This document shows, piece by piece, positions 15,240 through 24,249 of a stretch of 64,000 nucleotides of DNA (positions within the stretch are counted from its first letter, which is position 1; each line of letters opens with the position of its first letter). The DNA lies in assembly GCF_004339745.1 (NCBI RefSeq), contig NZ_SMGP01000001.1:3162001-3226000 (forward strand), given 5' to 3'. The stretch comes from Paraburkholderia sp. BL9I2N2. GTDB taxonomy: Bacteria > Pseudomonadota > Gammaproteobacteria > Burkholderiales > Burkholderiaceae. Made by a program: the position numbers and the translations under genes. A model generated the notes under the pieces. It was given only the letters and a program-made list of their open reading frames with translations, was not told where the DNA came from and searched no databases.

Positions 15240-16586
15240 TTAAGACTCCACGTCTTCCAAACTGAAGATTTCGGTCTGGTCGTTGTACGAGAAGATCTCG
15301 CCATAACGGCCCCAGTTGATGACCGCGTCGAGCGTTTCTTCCGCGGCGCTGTCCGACAGAAAATCCTCCAGCTCCTGCTCGAAGCGCACGCGCGGCGCGC
15401 GATGCCCCGGCCGTTCGTTGAGCACTTTCTTGATTCGCGCGGCGAGCGGCACGTGCCGCAACAGATGCTCGGCGAACATCATCTTGCGTTCCTGGGTGCC
15501 GAACTCGGAGAACACGCGCGCCGGCGGCGTCAGGAAAATGTCGCCTTCGCGTATGTCGGCGAAACCGAGGTGCTGCAGCACTTCGGCGACCGGGAACAGA
15601 TCGTCCACCTCCAGATGCAGCGAACGGGCGATTTCCGGCATGTCGGCGCGGCCGTGGTACGGCGCCGCGGCCAGCGTTTCGATCAGACCGGCCATCAGGT
15701 TGGTCGACACGTGCGGCAGCCAGCTATGCAGCTCGAGACCCTTCCTGGTCTTTTCGTCGGTCTGACGCGCGGTCATCTTCGCGTAGATATCGTCCACCAG
15801 CCGGCGGAAAGCCGGGTCCAGACGATTACGCGGATGCTTGAACGGCACCTTGATTTCGGCGATCACACGGCCCGGATTCGACGACAACACCAGAATGCGG
15901 TCGCACATGAACACCGCTTCCTCGATGTTGTGCGTGACGATCAGCACGGCCTTGATCGGCATGCGGCCTTGCGTCCACAGATCGAGCAGATCGGTACGCA
16001 GCGTTTCGGCGGTCAGCACGTCGAGCGCGGAGAACGGCTCGTCCATGAGCAGCAGCGTGGGATCGACCACCAGCGCGCGCGCAAAGCCGACGCGCTGGCG
16101 CATGCCGCCCGACAACTCGCGCGGATAGGCGTTTTCGAAACCGTCCAGACCGATCAGGTCGATCGCCGCCAGCGCGCGCGTGCGCCGCTCGCTCGCGCCG
16201 ACGCCTTGCGCTTCGAGACCCGCTTCCACGTTTTGCAGCACGGTCAGCCACGGAAACAGCGCGAAGGTCTGGAACACCATCGCGACGCCCTTGGCGGGAC
16301 CGTCGAGCGGCTTGCCCATGTAGGTGACTTCACCGTCGGTCGGCTCGATCAGACCGGCGATGATGCGCAACAGCGTCGACTTGCCCGAGCCCGAACGTCC
16401 AAGCAGTCCGACGATCTCACCTTCGCGAAGCGACAGATTCGCGTCGTCGAGGACGAGCAGTTCGCCCTGCGACTTGTTGAACCCGCGGCACACGTCCTTG
16501 ACGAGCAGGATCTCTTCGCCGAGGCGCGGCGGCTTCGGCGGGGTCTGGATCGGCGCGGCGGTCATAGCAGCTTTAGGATTTTGCAT
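15240..16586 (-). CDS. ABC transporter ATP-binding protein with C-terminal AAA-associated domain (nitrate/sulfonate/taurine type)
   Basis: Residues about 25-270 form an ABC ATPase: Walker A GRSGSGKST, Q-loop VFQTFALFPWLTV, signature LSGGMRQRVGFARAL and Walker B LLLMDEPFSALD. The remaining roughly 150 residues match the AAA-associated C-terminal domain found in one clade of NrtC/SsuB/TauB-like ATPases (LELHSWLPHVSTNLMAGLIE, then RVFSEFGTQERKMMFAEHLL). It lies 19 bp downstream of its permease gene. No periplasmic binding protein is encoded nearby, so the substrate is unknown; the family usually imports oxyanions, sulfonates or thiamine precursors. Confidence 0.92.
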   Translation of the reverse strand: MQNPKAAMTAAPIQTPPKPPRLGEEILLVKDVCRGFNKSQGELLVLDDANLSLREGEIVGLLGRSGSGKSTLLRIIAGLIEPTDGEVTYMGKPLDGPAKGVAMVFQTFALFPWLTVLQNVEAGLEAQGVGASERRTRALAAIDLIGLDGFENAYPRELSGGMRQRVGFARALVVDPTLLLMDEPFSALDVLTAETLRTDLLDLWTQGRMPIKAVLIVTHNIEEAVFMCDRILVLSSNPGRVIAEIKVPFKHPRNRLDPAFRRLVDDIYAKMTARQTDEKTRKGLELHSWLPHVSTNLMAGLIETLAAAPYHGRADMPEIARSLHLEVDDLFPVAEVLQHLGFADIREGDIFLTPPARVFSEFGTQERKMMFAEHLLRHVPLAARIKKVLNERPGHRAPRVRFEQELEDFLSDSAAEETLDAVINWGRYGEIFSYNDQTEIFSLEDVES

Positions 16587-16605
16587 CGCGTTTTGCCTTT
16601 ATTAC

Positions 16606-18357
16606 TCAATCGAGCCGGAGCTTGGCTTCGGCGTAGGCGTACATCGGACGCCACAGCAGGCGGTTGAACAGCGTCACGAACAGGGACATCACGGCAATGC
16701 CCACGATGATCTTCGGATAGTCGCCCGCGGCGGTGGACTGCGCAATGTAAGCGCCCAAACCGTGCGCGGCCACTTTGGTGTCGCCCCACTGCACGAATTC
16801 CGCGACGATGCTCGCATTCCACGCGCCGCCCGACGCGGTGATCGCGCCCGTGACGTAGTACGGGAAAATGCCCGGCAGAATCGCCTGACGCCACCATTGC
16901 CAGCCGCGGATGTGGAAGTTCTTGGCCGCCTCGCGATAGTCGTTCGGATACGACGTCGCGCCGGCGATCACGTTGAACAGGATATACCACTGGGTGCCGA
17001 GCACGATCAGCGGCGACAGCCAGATGTCCGGGTTCAGATGGAAGCGCACGATCGCGATCACGAACACCGGGAACAGCAGATTGGCCGGGAACGCGGCGAG
17101 AAACTGCGCGAGCGGCTGGATCTTTTCGGCGAGCGCCGGGCGCAAGCCGATCAGCACACCCACCGGCACCCAGATCACCGAGGCGATCGCGATCAGCACC
17201 ACCACCCGCAGCAGCGTGATCAGCCCGAGCACGAACACGTGCCAGACTTCATCCAGCGACACACCGGTGCGCACATAGATCACGACGCGATACACCACAT
17301 AGACGGTCGTCAGCAGCACCAGCGTCGCCCACACGATATCGCCGACGCGCGAACTCTTCTGCATCTGCGGAATCTGGAAGCGCGGCCCCTGGAACGCCGG
17401 CAGCCGCAACGGCACGCGCGCGGCCTTGGCGAACATCCAGCCGAGCGGCACCAGCAGCCGGTGGATCAGGCGGGTGCGGCGGATCAGATCGAGCAGCCAC
17501 GATTCCGGCGCGTCGCCCGAACTGGTGGTTTCCATGCGGAACTTGTCGGCCCACGCGACAAGCGGACGGAACAGGAACTGGTCGTAGGCGAGAATCACGA
17601 CCGTCATCGCGAGGATCACCCAGCCGATCGCGTGCAGGTTCTTGTCCGAGATCGCCTGCGCGAGATAGGCGCCGATCCCCGGCAGCGTGATCGTTCTGTT
17701 GCCGACCGTGATCGCCTCGGAGGCGACCACGAAGAACCAGCCACCCGACATCGACATCATCATGTTCCAGATGAGGCCCGGCATCGAGAACGGCACTTCC
17801 AGCTTCCAGAAGCGCTGCCATGAAGTCAGGTGAAAACCGCGCGAGACTTCGTCCAGATCGCGCGGCACGGTTCGCAGCGACTGATAGAAGCTGAACGTCA
17901 TGTTCCACGCCTGGCTCGTGAAGATCGCGAAGATCGCCGCGAGCTCGGCACCGAGTACGCGCCCCGGGAACAGTGCTAAAAAGAAGGTGACCGTAAACGA
18001 AATGTAGCCCAGCACCGGCACCGACTGCAGGATGTCGAGAATCGGCACCAGCACTAGCCCGGCGCGGCGGCTCTTGGCCGCCAGCGTGCCGTACACGAGT
18101 GTGAAGGTCAGCGAGGCGACCATGGCCGCGAGCATGCGCAGCGTGGTGCGCATTGCATATTCAGGCAGGTTCGCCGGGTCGAGCGAGATGACTTGAGTCT
18201 TGAGCGTCGACATGGGCGCCAAGGTCTCGTGAAAGCCGATCGCCGCCATGGCGATCACACAGATGATCAGCGGGAAGGCGACGAAGTCCCAGCGGTTGGG
18301 CAGCACCCGCCATGCCGAAGCATTGGCGGTGCGCTTCAGGTTGAAGCTGAAGTCCAT
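16606..18357 (-). CDS. ABC transporter permease with two fused BPD_transp_1 domains
   Basis: The 583-residue inner-membrane protein contains two complete permease modules. Each has an EAA-type cytoplasmic loop: EVSRGFHLTSWQRFWKLEVPFSMPGLIWN in the first half and EAAKNFHIRGWQWWRQAILPGIFPYY in the second. They are joined by a hydrophilic linker near residues 290-350. Two modules in one chain replace the usual permease dimer. ATG 18357 is chosen because GGGGAGGG precedes it; an in-frame start at 18381 has no such site. The gene is first in an operon with the ATPase at 15240, and the binding protein must be elsewhere or absent. Confidence 0.92.
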   Translation of the reverse strand: MDFSFNLKRTANASAWRVLPNRWDFVAFPLIICVIAMAAIGFHETLAPMSTLKTQVISLDPANLPEYAMRTTLRMLAAMVASLTFTLVYGTLAAKSRRAGLVLVPILDILQSVPVLGYISFTVTFFLALFPGRVLGAELAAIFAIFTSQAWNMTFSFYQSLRTVPRDLDEVSRGFHLTSWQRFWKLEVPFSMPGLIWNMMMSMSGGWFFVVASEAITVGNRTITLPGIGAYLAQAISDKNLHAIGWVILAMTVVILAYDQFLFRPLVAWADKFRMETTSSGDAPESWLLDLIRRTRLIHRLLVPLGWMFAKAARVPLRLPAFQGPRFQIPQMQKSSRVGDIVWATLVLLTTVYVVYRVVIYVRTGVSLDEVWHVFVLGLITLLRVVVLIAIASVIWVPVGVLIGLRPALAEKIQPLAQFLAAFPANLLFPVFVIAIVRFHLNPDIWLSPLIVLGTQWYILFNVIAGATSYPNDYREAAKNFHIRGWQWWRQAILPGIFPYYVTGAITASGGAWNASIVAEFVQWGDTKVAAHGLGAYIAQSTAAGDYPKIIVGIAVMSLFVTLFNRLLWRPMYAYAEAKLRLD

Positions 18358-19068
18358 CAGATGCCCTCCCCGTCGAACCATGCGCTCAAGAACAGCAAGG
18401 AGGCCGCGGCTTCGGCGCGGCGGTCTGAAGATCGGTCCGGAAAGCGGAAATCAGGCATGGCAAAACGCGTGTGCGCGGTAAATCGTTAGCGTTGGAGACA
18501 CGTGAACCGGTGACGAATGTGTCCGTGGACGAACCCGCCCAGGACCGCAACCGTCAAGCCAGACTCCTGTCGCCGCAGGCGCCGCCCGTAAGGGCTGGCG
18601 AGCTTTCCTTGTTTTGGACGGCACGACACTACACCATCCTATGTTTCAGGCACAACCTTTCGCGGCAAATAGCAATAAATAGCGGAAAACCTCAGATTGC
18701 CGCCCTCGCGCCAGCGAGCACTGTTCGCGACTCAGACTATTTACGTGGCGCGCCGACCACATCTTCGACCCTCGCGGCGGCTGCCGCGATAGCTCAGAAG
18801 CCCACCCGAAAAATCCGAACGACCATCAAGAATCCGGCCGGGCTGCCGTTAATAACCTGATGGACGCGGCAGTCGCACTTCGCATTCCCGCAATAACGGT
18901 GGCGTCTGGCCCCATGACGGTTAAAATCAGGAGACGACGCCTGTTATCGGTTCATCCCGGGCCACAGCGACGGCGTATTGCCGACCGCTTCCACAGGGGC
19001 GAAACAGCGCAAGCGCGCTGCCACGAAAGAGCCAGTTGCATGTCACAGCCAGACGGATCAGAGAGTCG
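18358..19068. other. Long intergenic region between divergent ABC operon and diguanylate cyclase
   Basis: No convincing gene is seen in about 710 bp. A moderately AT-rich stretch (18640-18700) is a likely promoter zone for the minus-strand operon. I could not choose a specific -35/-10 pair. Confidence 0.4.
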
Positions 19069-20760
19069 ATGAACAGGACAACCTTGCGCCAGGCAACCGG
19101 GCCGGTCAGCTTCATGCTGATCGTCCTGGTTTGCTGGTTCGTGGCCGGCATGGTTGCGGACCGGATGGTACAGCAAGAGCTGGACGCAGCCCTGCGTGCG
19201 CAGCGGCAAATGTCCGCGTCGATCGTGGACAACATGGCGGAGGTGATCGCCAGCGACCTTGCGATGTCTCGCGCCATCCCCGCAACCATGGCCGAGATGG
19301 ACGTGGTCCAGCGCGCTCTGGTGCAATCCCAGAATTATGCCGTGAACGGCGAAGCGACGGAACCCGTCCTGCGCGCCGCGTTGCTGAAAGACAAGCAGAT
19401 GAGCGCCGTGAGCAACTTCCTGCACGACGCGCAAGGCTTCTCCGGGCTCGACCAGATCTGGCTTGTCAACGCCAACGGCGTCTGCGTCGCCTCGAGCAAC
19501 TCCATCAACAATCCGCTCGCGGCCGAGCGCTCCTTCGTCGGCACCGACATGCGCGTGCGCGGCTACCTGACGAACGCGCTGCTCGGCGCGTTCTCCGAAG
19601 CCTATGGCGTCGGCCGCGCGAGCGGCGAGCCCGGCATCTTCATCGCCGCGCCGGCATACGCGGACGGTCTGCTGGTCGGCGTGGTCGTCGCCAAGGTCGG
19701 GATCGCCCGGCTGCGCCACTGGGTCGCGCACGCCGGGACCTTCGTCGCCGACGACAACGGCGTCATCATCATGGCGCACAGCAGCGAGCTCGAAGGCCGA
19801 GCGCTGCCGAACTCACGCGTCACGCAAATGACGCCCGCCGAGCGCAAGGTCATCTACCTGCGCGACGCGATTCCCGACATCCATATCAGCGTGGATTCGC
19901 AAGTGCGCGAACAGGCGCCGTGGGTGCCGTCAGCCGTGGCCGGGCAACTGTTCGGCATGTCCGACCGGCCTATGCCGTCGCTCTATCAGACGCGCGGCGG
20001 CCTGAACTCGGGGCTGTCGGCGCATCTGGTCGATCCGCTCGTGGCCTGGCCGGAACTGCTGCGCAATCACAAGCGCGATCATTTGCTGGTGTTTCTGACG
20101 CTGGCCGGTACAGTCGCGCTGGCGTGGGTGATCACGGTGTCGTATGTGCGCGAGCGGCGCCACCATCGCGCCACGCGCGATCTCGCTGAACAACTGCAAT
20201 CCGCCAACACGCTGCTGTCGGCCGAGGCGCGCCACGACGCGCTGACCGGCGCGCTGTCGCGGCGCTACTTTCTCGACCTGCTGCGCCATGAGATCGAACG
20301 CGCGCATGCCGGCCACGAACCGCTGTGCATGGCGATCGCCGACCTCGACCACTTCAAGCAGATCAACGACCGCTTCGGCCACGCCGCAGGCGATCGTGCG
20401 CTCGAACATTTCGTCGACACCTGCCGCGCCGAGCTGCGCGGCGCCGACGCGATCGGCCGGCTCGGCGGCGAAGAGTTCGGCCTGCTGCTGCCGGCCACGG
20501 ATCTGGCCGGCGGCCACGAAGTCGTCGAACGCTTGCGGCTGCGTCTGAAAGCGGTCCCTTCGCCGAAGCTGCCCGCTTCGGTGGGCTTGAGCGTGAGCAT
20601 CGGCATCACCGAACTCTCGCCCGACGATCTGCCCGAGCGAATCATGAGCCGCGCCGACATGGCGCTCTACGCGGCGAAATCGGGCGGCCGCGACCGCACC
20701 GAAGCCTTGCCGCCCGACGACACCGCACCGCCCACCCGCACGGTGGCCAACGTGTGGTGA
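19069..20760 (+). CDS. Membrane-bound diguanylate cyclase (GGDEF)
   Basis: This enzyme makes the second messenger cyclic di-GMP from two GTP. The 563-residue protein has an N-terminal transmembrane helix (FMLIVLVCWFVAGMVA), a periplasmic sensor region of about 290 residues (Cache-like; QIWLVNANGVCVASSN), and a second helix (LLVFLTLAGTVALAWVITVSYV). The C-terminal GGDEF domain follows (ALTGALSRRYFLDLL, ADLDHFKQINDRFGHAAGD). The active-site loop is GGEEF, a functional variant. RGAD five residues before it is the product-binding inhibitory RxxD site, so feedback inhibition is expected. ATG 19069 is preferred over a TTG at 19036. There is no EAL domain. The gene stands alone. Confidence 0.95.
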   Translation: MNRTTLRQATGPVSFMLIVLVCWFVAGMVADRMVQQELDAALRAQRQMSASIVDNMAEVIASDLAMSRAIPATMAEMDVVQRALVQSQNYAVNGEATEPVLRAALLKDKQMSAVSNFLHDAQGFSGLDQIWLVNANGVCVASSNSINNPLAAERSFVGTDMRVRGYLTNALLGAFSEAYGVGRASGEPGIFIAAPAYADGLLVGVVVAKVGIARLRHWVAHAGTFVADDNGVIIMAHSSELEGRALPNSRVTQMTPAERKVIYLRDAIPDIHISVDSQVREQAPWVPSAVAGQLFGMSDRPMPSLYQTRGGLNSGLSAHLVDPLVAWPELLRNHKRDHLLVFLTLAGTVALAWVITVSYVRERRHHRATRDLAEQLQSANTLLSAEARHDALTGALSRRYFLDLLRHEIERAHAGHEPLCMAIADLDHFKQINDRFGHAAGDRALEHFVDTCRAELRGADAIGRLGGEEFGLLLPATDLAGGHEVVERLRLRLKAVPSPKLPASVGLSVSIGITELSPDDLPERIMSRADMALYAAKSGGRDRTEALPPDDTAPPTRTVANVW

Positions 20761-20906
20761 TGCGCTCGGCAGACGCGAAACACCGGCGTCTCAATCAACA
20801 CGCAAGCTGATGCAAGGCAAGACCCGCCCTCCGGCATCCCCTAACGAAGCAGGTATGATCGACCCTGATATCGAGGTTGCCGCTACCGCTTTAACGGGAG
20901 ATTCGC

Positions 20907-21173
20907 ATGAAGGGAAATTTGGTGATCGTGTGTCGCGATCAGGATGCTGACGCGTTCGACCATCTGCTAGCTGAATACGGCGCGTTCCAGACGCGCCTGT
21001 CGTCCACCGCGTGGTATCTGAAACTGGAGGTGGCGCCGGAACTGATTCAGGAAGAGATCCTGGCGCGTCTCGGCAAATACACCACGCACTATATTTTCGA
21101 AGCCGAAACGGTGACGTGGAACACGGTGGATAGCGACGCGGCGAATGCGCTGAATACGTTGTTCTCGGACTAG
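20907..21173 (+). CDS. Hypothetical protein (88 aa)
   Basis: This is a small soluble alpha/beta-looking protein, MKGNLVIVCRDQDADAFDHLL followed by STAWYLKLEVAPELIQEEILARLGKY and EAETVTWNTVDSDAANALNTLFSD. The layout recalls small SinR-like or CRISPR Cas2-like ferredoxin folds, but there is no supporting context for either. I treat it as a conserved protein of unknown function. A good ribosome-binding site (GGGAG, 8 nt before ATG) supports it. It is convergent with the two-component operon. Confidence 0.75.
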   Translation: MKGNLVIVCRDQDADAFDHLLAEYGAFQTRLSSTAWYLKLEVAPELIQEEILARLGKYTTHYIFEAETVTWNTVDSDAANALNTLFSD

Positions 21174-21264
21174 CGCGCCGGTTTCCGGCCGCACCTCTGA
21201 ACCTTGCGTTCGGATCCCGAGGGCACGGCGCGGGCCGGGAGGCCGACACCGCGCACTGCACGAC

Positions 21265-22582
21265 TTACCAGGCGCTTTCCGACGCTGCCGCGACCCGCGG
21301 CAACACTTCAAACGGAAAGCTCATCAGGACTCGCAAACCACGGCCACCGTGGTTGCCGATCTCCCACTCCCCGCCCGCACGCCTTACCAGCCGCTCGACA
21401 ATGGCGAGCCCGAGACCGCTATGGCCGTTGCCGCCGCGCGCCGGATCGAGCCGCACGAAAGGCCGGCTGGCGTTGATCAGGTCTTGGGCCGCGATACCGC
21501 TGCCGCTGTCGCTCACCGACAAGGTGAAGCCCTGCGAGCTACGCGCCGTGGCGACGACGATCGGCGGCGCACCGTAGGCATGCGCGTTGTCGAGCAGGTT
21601 CGACAGAATCCGGTCGAGCGTGGCGGCGGGCAACAGGAACGCCGGCCCCGCATTGAGTTCCGTCTGCACCGTGGCCACACCGGAGGCTACCGCGCGATAG
21701 CTGCGCACCACCCGCTCGCACTGCGCGTCCACTTCCACCGTTTCGCTGCGATCGGCGCCGTCGTGCGCGAACACCAGAAATTGTTCGACGATATGCGTCA
21801 TGGAATCGACGTCGCGCACCACGCCGTCGCGCATCTTCACTTCGTCCATCATTTCGGCGCGCAGCCGCAAACGCGCGAGCGGCGTTTTCAGATCGTGCGC
21901 GACGCCCGCCAGCATCACGGCGCGGTCGTTTTCCGTGCGCGCCACTTCCTGGACCATCTGATTAAAGCCGTGCGTGAGTTGACGCAATTCGCGCGGCCCG
22001 CGCTCCGGCACCGGCGGCACCGGCAAGCCGCGGCCGAAGCGCGCCACAGCCTGGGCGAGCGAGCGCAACGGCTGCTGCAGCGCCCACGCGGCGAACAGCG
22101 CCGCCATCACTGCGAACGAGAAAATGATGGCAAGCCACAGCACCGTGCGGTCGAGCGAGCGCGGCGTGCGCAACGGCTGCACCGGTACGACGATCCAGCT
22201 TCGGTCGGAGGTGGCGCGCACCCATAGCGTGGGCGGACGACCCGGCAGGCCGACGCGCACCTGCGTGCCGGACGGCATGCGGTCGCGCACGTCTTCGACG
22301 AAGCGTTCGAGCGGCGGCGGCATGTCCACGGCCTCCGGCGGCACTTCAGGGCTCGCCGGGTCGACCAGTTTGACGCGCGACGGCAATGGCTGATCCGGCG
22401 TTCGGGGCGACGTGTTGACGCACCGCGTCGACGAGGAAGGTCGCTTCCTCGACCGCGTAGCGCGTTTGCAGTTGACTGCGCTCTAGGCGCATGAGCGCGT
22501 ACCACGCGAAATGCGACAGCAGCAGCACCGCGACGACTAGCAGCGCTAGCCGCCCGAACAGCGAATCAATGGGCCGGCGCAT
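21265..22582 (-). pseudogene. Sensor histidine kinase (EnvZ/CpxA type), interrupted by a frameshift
   Basis: Two reading frames together give one complete kinase of about 437 residues. The first (22582 down to 22346) encodes the N-terminal transmembrane helix (LFGRLALLVVAVLLLSHFAWYAL) and the start of the periplasmic domain (EEATFLVDAVRQHVA). The second resumes as TPDQPLPSRVKLVD, then the second transmembrane helix, HAMP, HisKA H-box (LAGVAHDLKTPLARLRLR) and HATPase motifs (LDNAHAYGAPP, SDSGSGIA, GHSGLGLAIV). Removing one C from the four-base run at 22404-22407 restores a single frame. Either the copy is inactivated, or it is read by slippage, or the base is a sequencing error. The start overlaps the regulator gene by 17 bp. 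Confidence 0.85.
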
Positions 22583-23291
22583 GCTGTTCGCCGTCGGGCA
22601 CGAACACGTAGCCGCGGCCGCGCACAGTCTGAATGAAGCGCGGTGTGGACGGATCGGTTTCGAGAATGCGGCGCAGACGCCAGACCTGCACGTCGATGCC
22701 GCGGTCGGTGCCGTCGTATTCCGGACCGTGCAGCAGTTCGAGCAAGCGCTCGCGCGTAAGCGTGCGCATGGGGTGATTGACGAAAATCTTCAGCAACGCG
22801 AATTCGCTGCCCGACAACGTGAGCGGCTTGTCTTCCAGATGCAGCGTGCGCGACTGGAAGTCCAGCGTGAAGCGGCCGAAATTGAACGGCTCGCGCTGCT
22901 CCGGCGCCGCCGCCGACGGCAGCGTGCGGCGGCGGCGCAGCACCGCCTGTACGCGCGCGAGCAACTCGCGCGGATTGAACGGCTTGCCGAGGTAGTCGTC
23001 CGCGCCGAGTTCCAGCCCGACGATGCGGTCGACGTCGTCCGCCCGCGCCGTGAGCATGATCACGGGGATGTCGTCGCCCGACGCGCGCAGCTTGCGCAGC
23101 GCCGTGAGCCCGTCGACCCCCGGCATCATCAGGTCGAGCACGATCAGATCCGGGCGCTCGCGTTCGAGCCTACGCTCGAGCGAGCCCGCGTCGTGCAGCA
23201 CCGAAACCTCGATGCCCTGGCGGGCCAGATAGTCGCGGAGCAGATCGCGCAATTCGACGTCGTCGTCGACAACAAGTATTTGAGTAGCCAT
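22566..23291 (-). CDS. OmpR-family response regulator (CpxR/RstA-like)
   Basis: The 241-residue regulator has a receiver domain with acidic cluster VVDDD, phospho-acceptor Asp53 (IVLDLMMPGVDG) and Lys near 105 (LGKPFN). A winged-helix DNA-binding domain follows (LTLSGSEFALLKIFVNHPMRTLTRERLLELLHG, then DVQVWRLRRILETDPSTPRFIQTVRGRGYVF). It is transcribed ahead of its kinase with a 17-bp overlap, so the two are coupled. It is divergent from a Spy/CpxP-like periplasmic protein gene. The spacer contains paired GTAAC-type repeats with 10-bp period that resemble CpxR boxes, implying autoregulation and control of the divergent gene. Confidence 0.94.
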   Translation of the reverse strand: MATQILVVDDDVELRDLLRDYLARQGIEVSVLHDAGSLERRLERERPDLIVLDLMMPGVDGLTALRKLRASGDDIPVIMLTARADDVDRIVGLELGADDYLGKPFNPRELLARVQAVLRRRRTLPSAAAPEQREPFNFGRFTLDFQSRTLHLEDKPLTLSGSEFALLKIFVNHPMRTLTRERLLELLHGPEYDGTDRGIDVQVWRLRRILETDPSTPRFIQTVRGRGYVFVPDGEQHAPAH

Positions 23292-23347
23292 GGGATGAAG
23301 TTTAACGCGCAGCAGGATGGGTTTTCGATTTCAAACCGGCCCCAAGG

Positions 23348-23412
23348 GTTACCGGGTGTTACGGTGAAAGGTGTGCGTAATCCCCCGTAACAGCCGCATC
23401 CTGCCACGTAAC
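23348..23412. promoter_or_regulatory. Candidate OmpR/CpxR-type operator cluster
   Basis: GTTAC occurs at 23348 and 23358 (10-bp period), and GTAAT at 23377 with GTAAC at 23387 (10-bp period). A further GTAAC is at 23408. Read in opposite directions these are two GTAAN-N5-GTAAN boxes like the E. coli CpxR site, placed between the divergent regulator and Spy-like genes. Confidence 0.55.
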
Positions 23413-23511
23413 ACAGCGAACTGCGCAGTTCTCTACGCTGTGTCTTACCGAATGCAGGCCGTCCACTTTAACCGGTTGCATCGTCGGCTATTCCATTACA
23501 GGGAGTCTCAC

Positions 23512-24039
23512 ATGTCTACCAAAAAGATGTCGCGCGTTCTCGCCGTTGCCGCCACTGCTCTCGCCATCGGCGCGGGCGCCGCCTATGCCGCACAACCCGC
23601 CGAACACGGCGGCCCCGGCGGCTGGCACGGCCACTTCATGAAGCAATTGACCCAGCTCCACGATCAGTTGAAGCTGAACGCGGATCAGGAAAAGCAGTGG
23701 CAAGCCGCGCTCGACACCATGAAGCAGAACCACGAGGCGATGCGCGCCAATCATGAACAGATCAAGAACCAGTTCAAGGCTGCGCAGCAACAGCCGATCC
23801 TGGATCTGAACGCCATGGCGGCCGCGCACCAGCAAGTCGAGCAGAAAGACGCGCAACTGCGTCAGCAAACCTCGGATGCCTGGCTCAAGTTCTACAACGG
23901 CCTGAACGACCAGCAGAAGACCACCGTCAGCACGGCGCTCAAGCAGCGCTTTGCGAAGATGGAGTCGCGTCATGAAAAGATGCACGAGCGCTGGGAGCAT
24001 CGCAAGGGCGCGGCATCGGCGCCGGCGGCCAATCAGTAA
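23512..24039 (+). CDS. Periplasmic Spy/CpxP-like (LTXXQ) protein
   Basis: The 175-residue precursor has a typical signal peptide (MSTKKMSRVLAVAATALAIGAGAAYA, cleaved before AQPAEH). The mature part is almost entirely helical and Gln/Lys/His-rich: MKQLTQLHDQLKLNADQEKQWQAAL (an LTXXQ-type motif as LNADQEKQW), later LNDQQKTTVSTALKQRF. Spy and CpxP are ATP-independent periplasmic chaperones or metal and envelope-stress sensors, and CpxP feeds back on CpxA. The divergent two-component system fits that scheme. ATG 23512 follows GGGAG and begins the signal peptide; the frame is open further upstream without sense. Confidence 0.87.
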   Translation: MSTKKMSRVLAVAATALAIGAGAAYAAQPAEHGGPGGWHGHFMKQLTQLHDQLKLNADQEKQWQAALDTMKQNHEAMRANHEQIKNQFKAAQQQPILDLNAMAAAHQQVEQKDAQLRQQTSDAWLKFYNGLNDQQKTTVSTALKQRFAKMESRHEKMHERWEHRKGAASAPAANQ

Positions 24040-24094
24040 GCGGCCCGGTATCGATGCACAGGCGGCCCGCGTGGCCGTCTGCGTTGCTGGATGC

Positions 24095-24135
24095 AAAAAC
24101 GCCACGGCGGTCGGCCTTCCGTGGCGTTTTTTTTT
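24095..24135 (+). terminator. Intrinsic terminator after Spy-like gene
   Basis: CGCCACGG and CCGTGGCG form an 8-bp stem followed by nine T. The A-run before the stem also allows function on minus. Confidence 0.85.
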
Positions 24136-24249
24136 GACTACGTGAAGCGGCGCGGTGTGTGCGCGCGGACAGCCGCGATGCGTGCGTGAGGCTTGCTCGT
24201 TGCGCCTTCAACTATTCCTTCAGTGAAAACGCAACCGAACGAGCACGGC

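Noticed and set aside
16324..17823. 499-codon plus-strand frame opposite the ABC permease
   Set aside because: Antisense shadow with His/Arg/Asp repeats; the minus-strand permease is unambiguous.
18546..18562. TGGCTT-N5-TTGC motif upstream of the ABC operon
   Set aside because: Has the spacing but a poor -24 block and about 190 nt to the gene; not strong enough to call.
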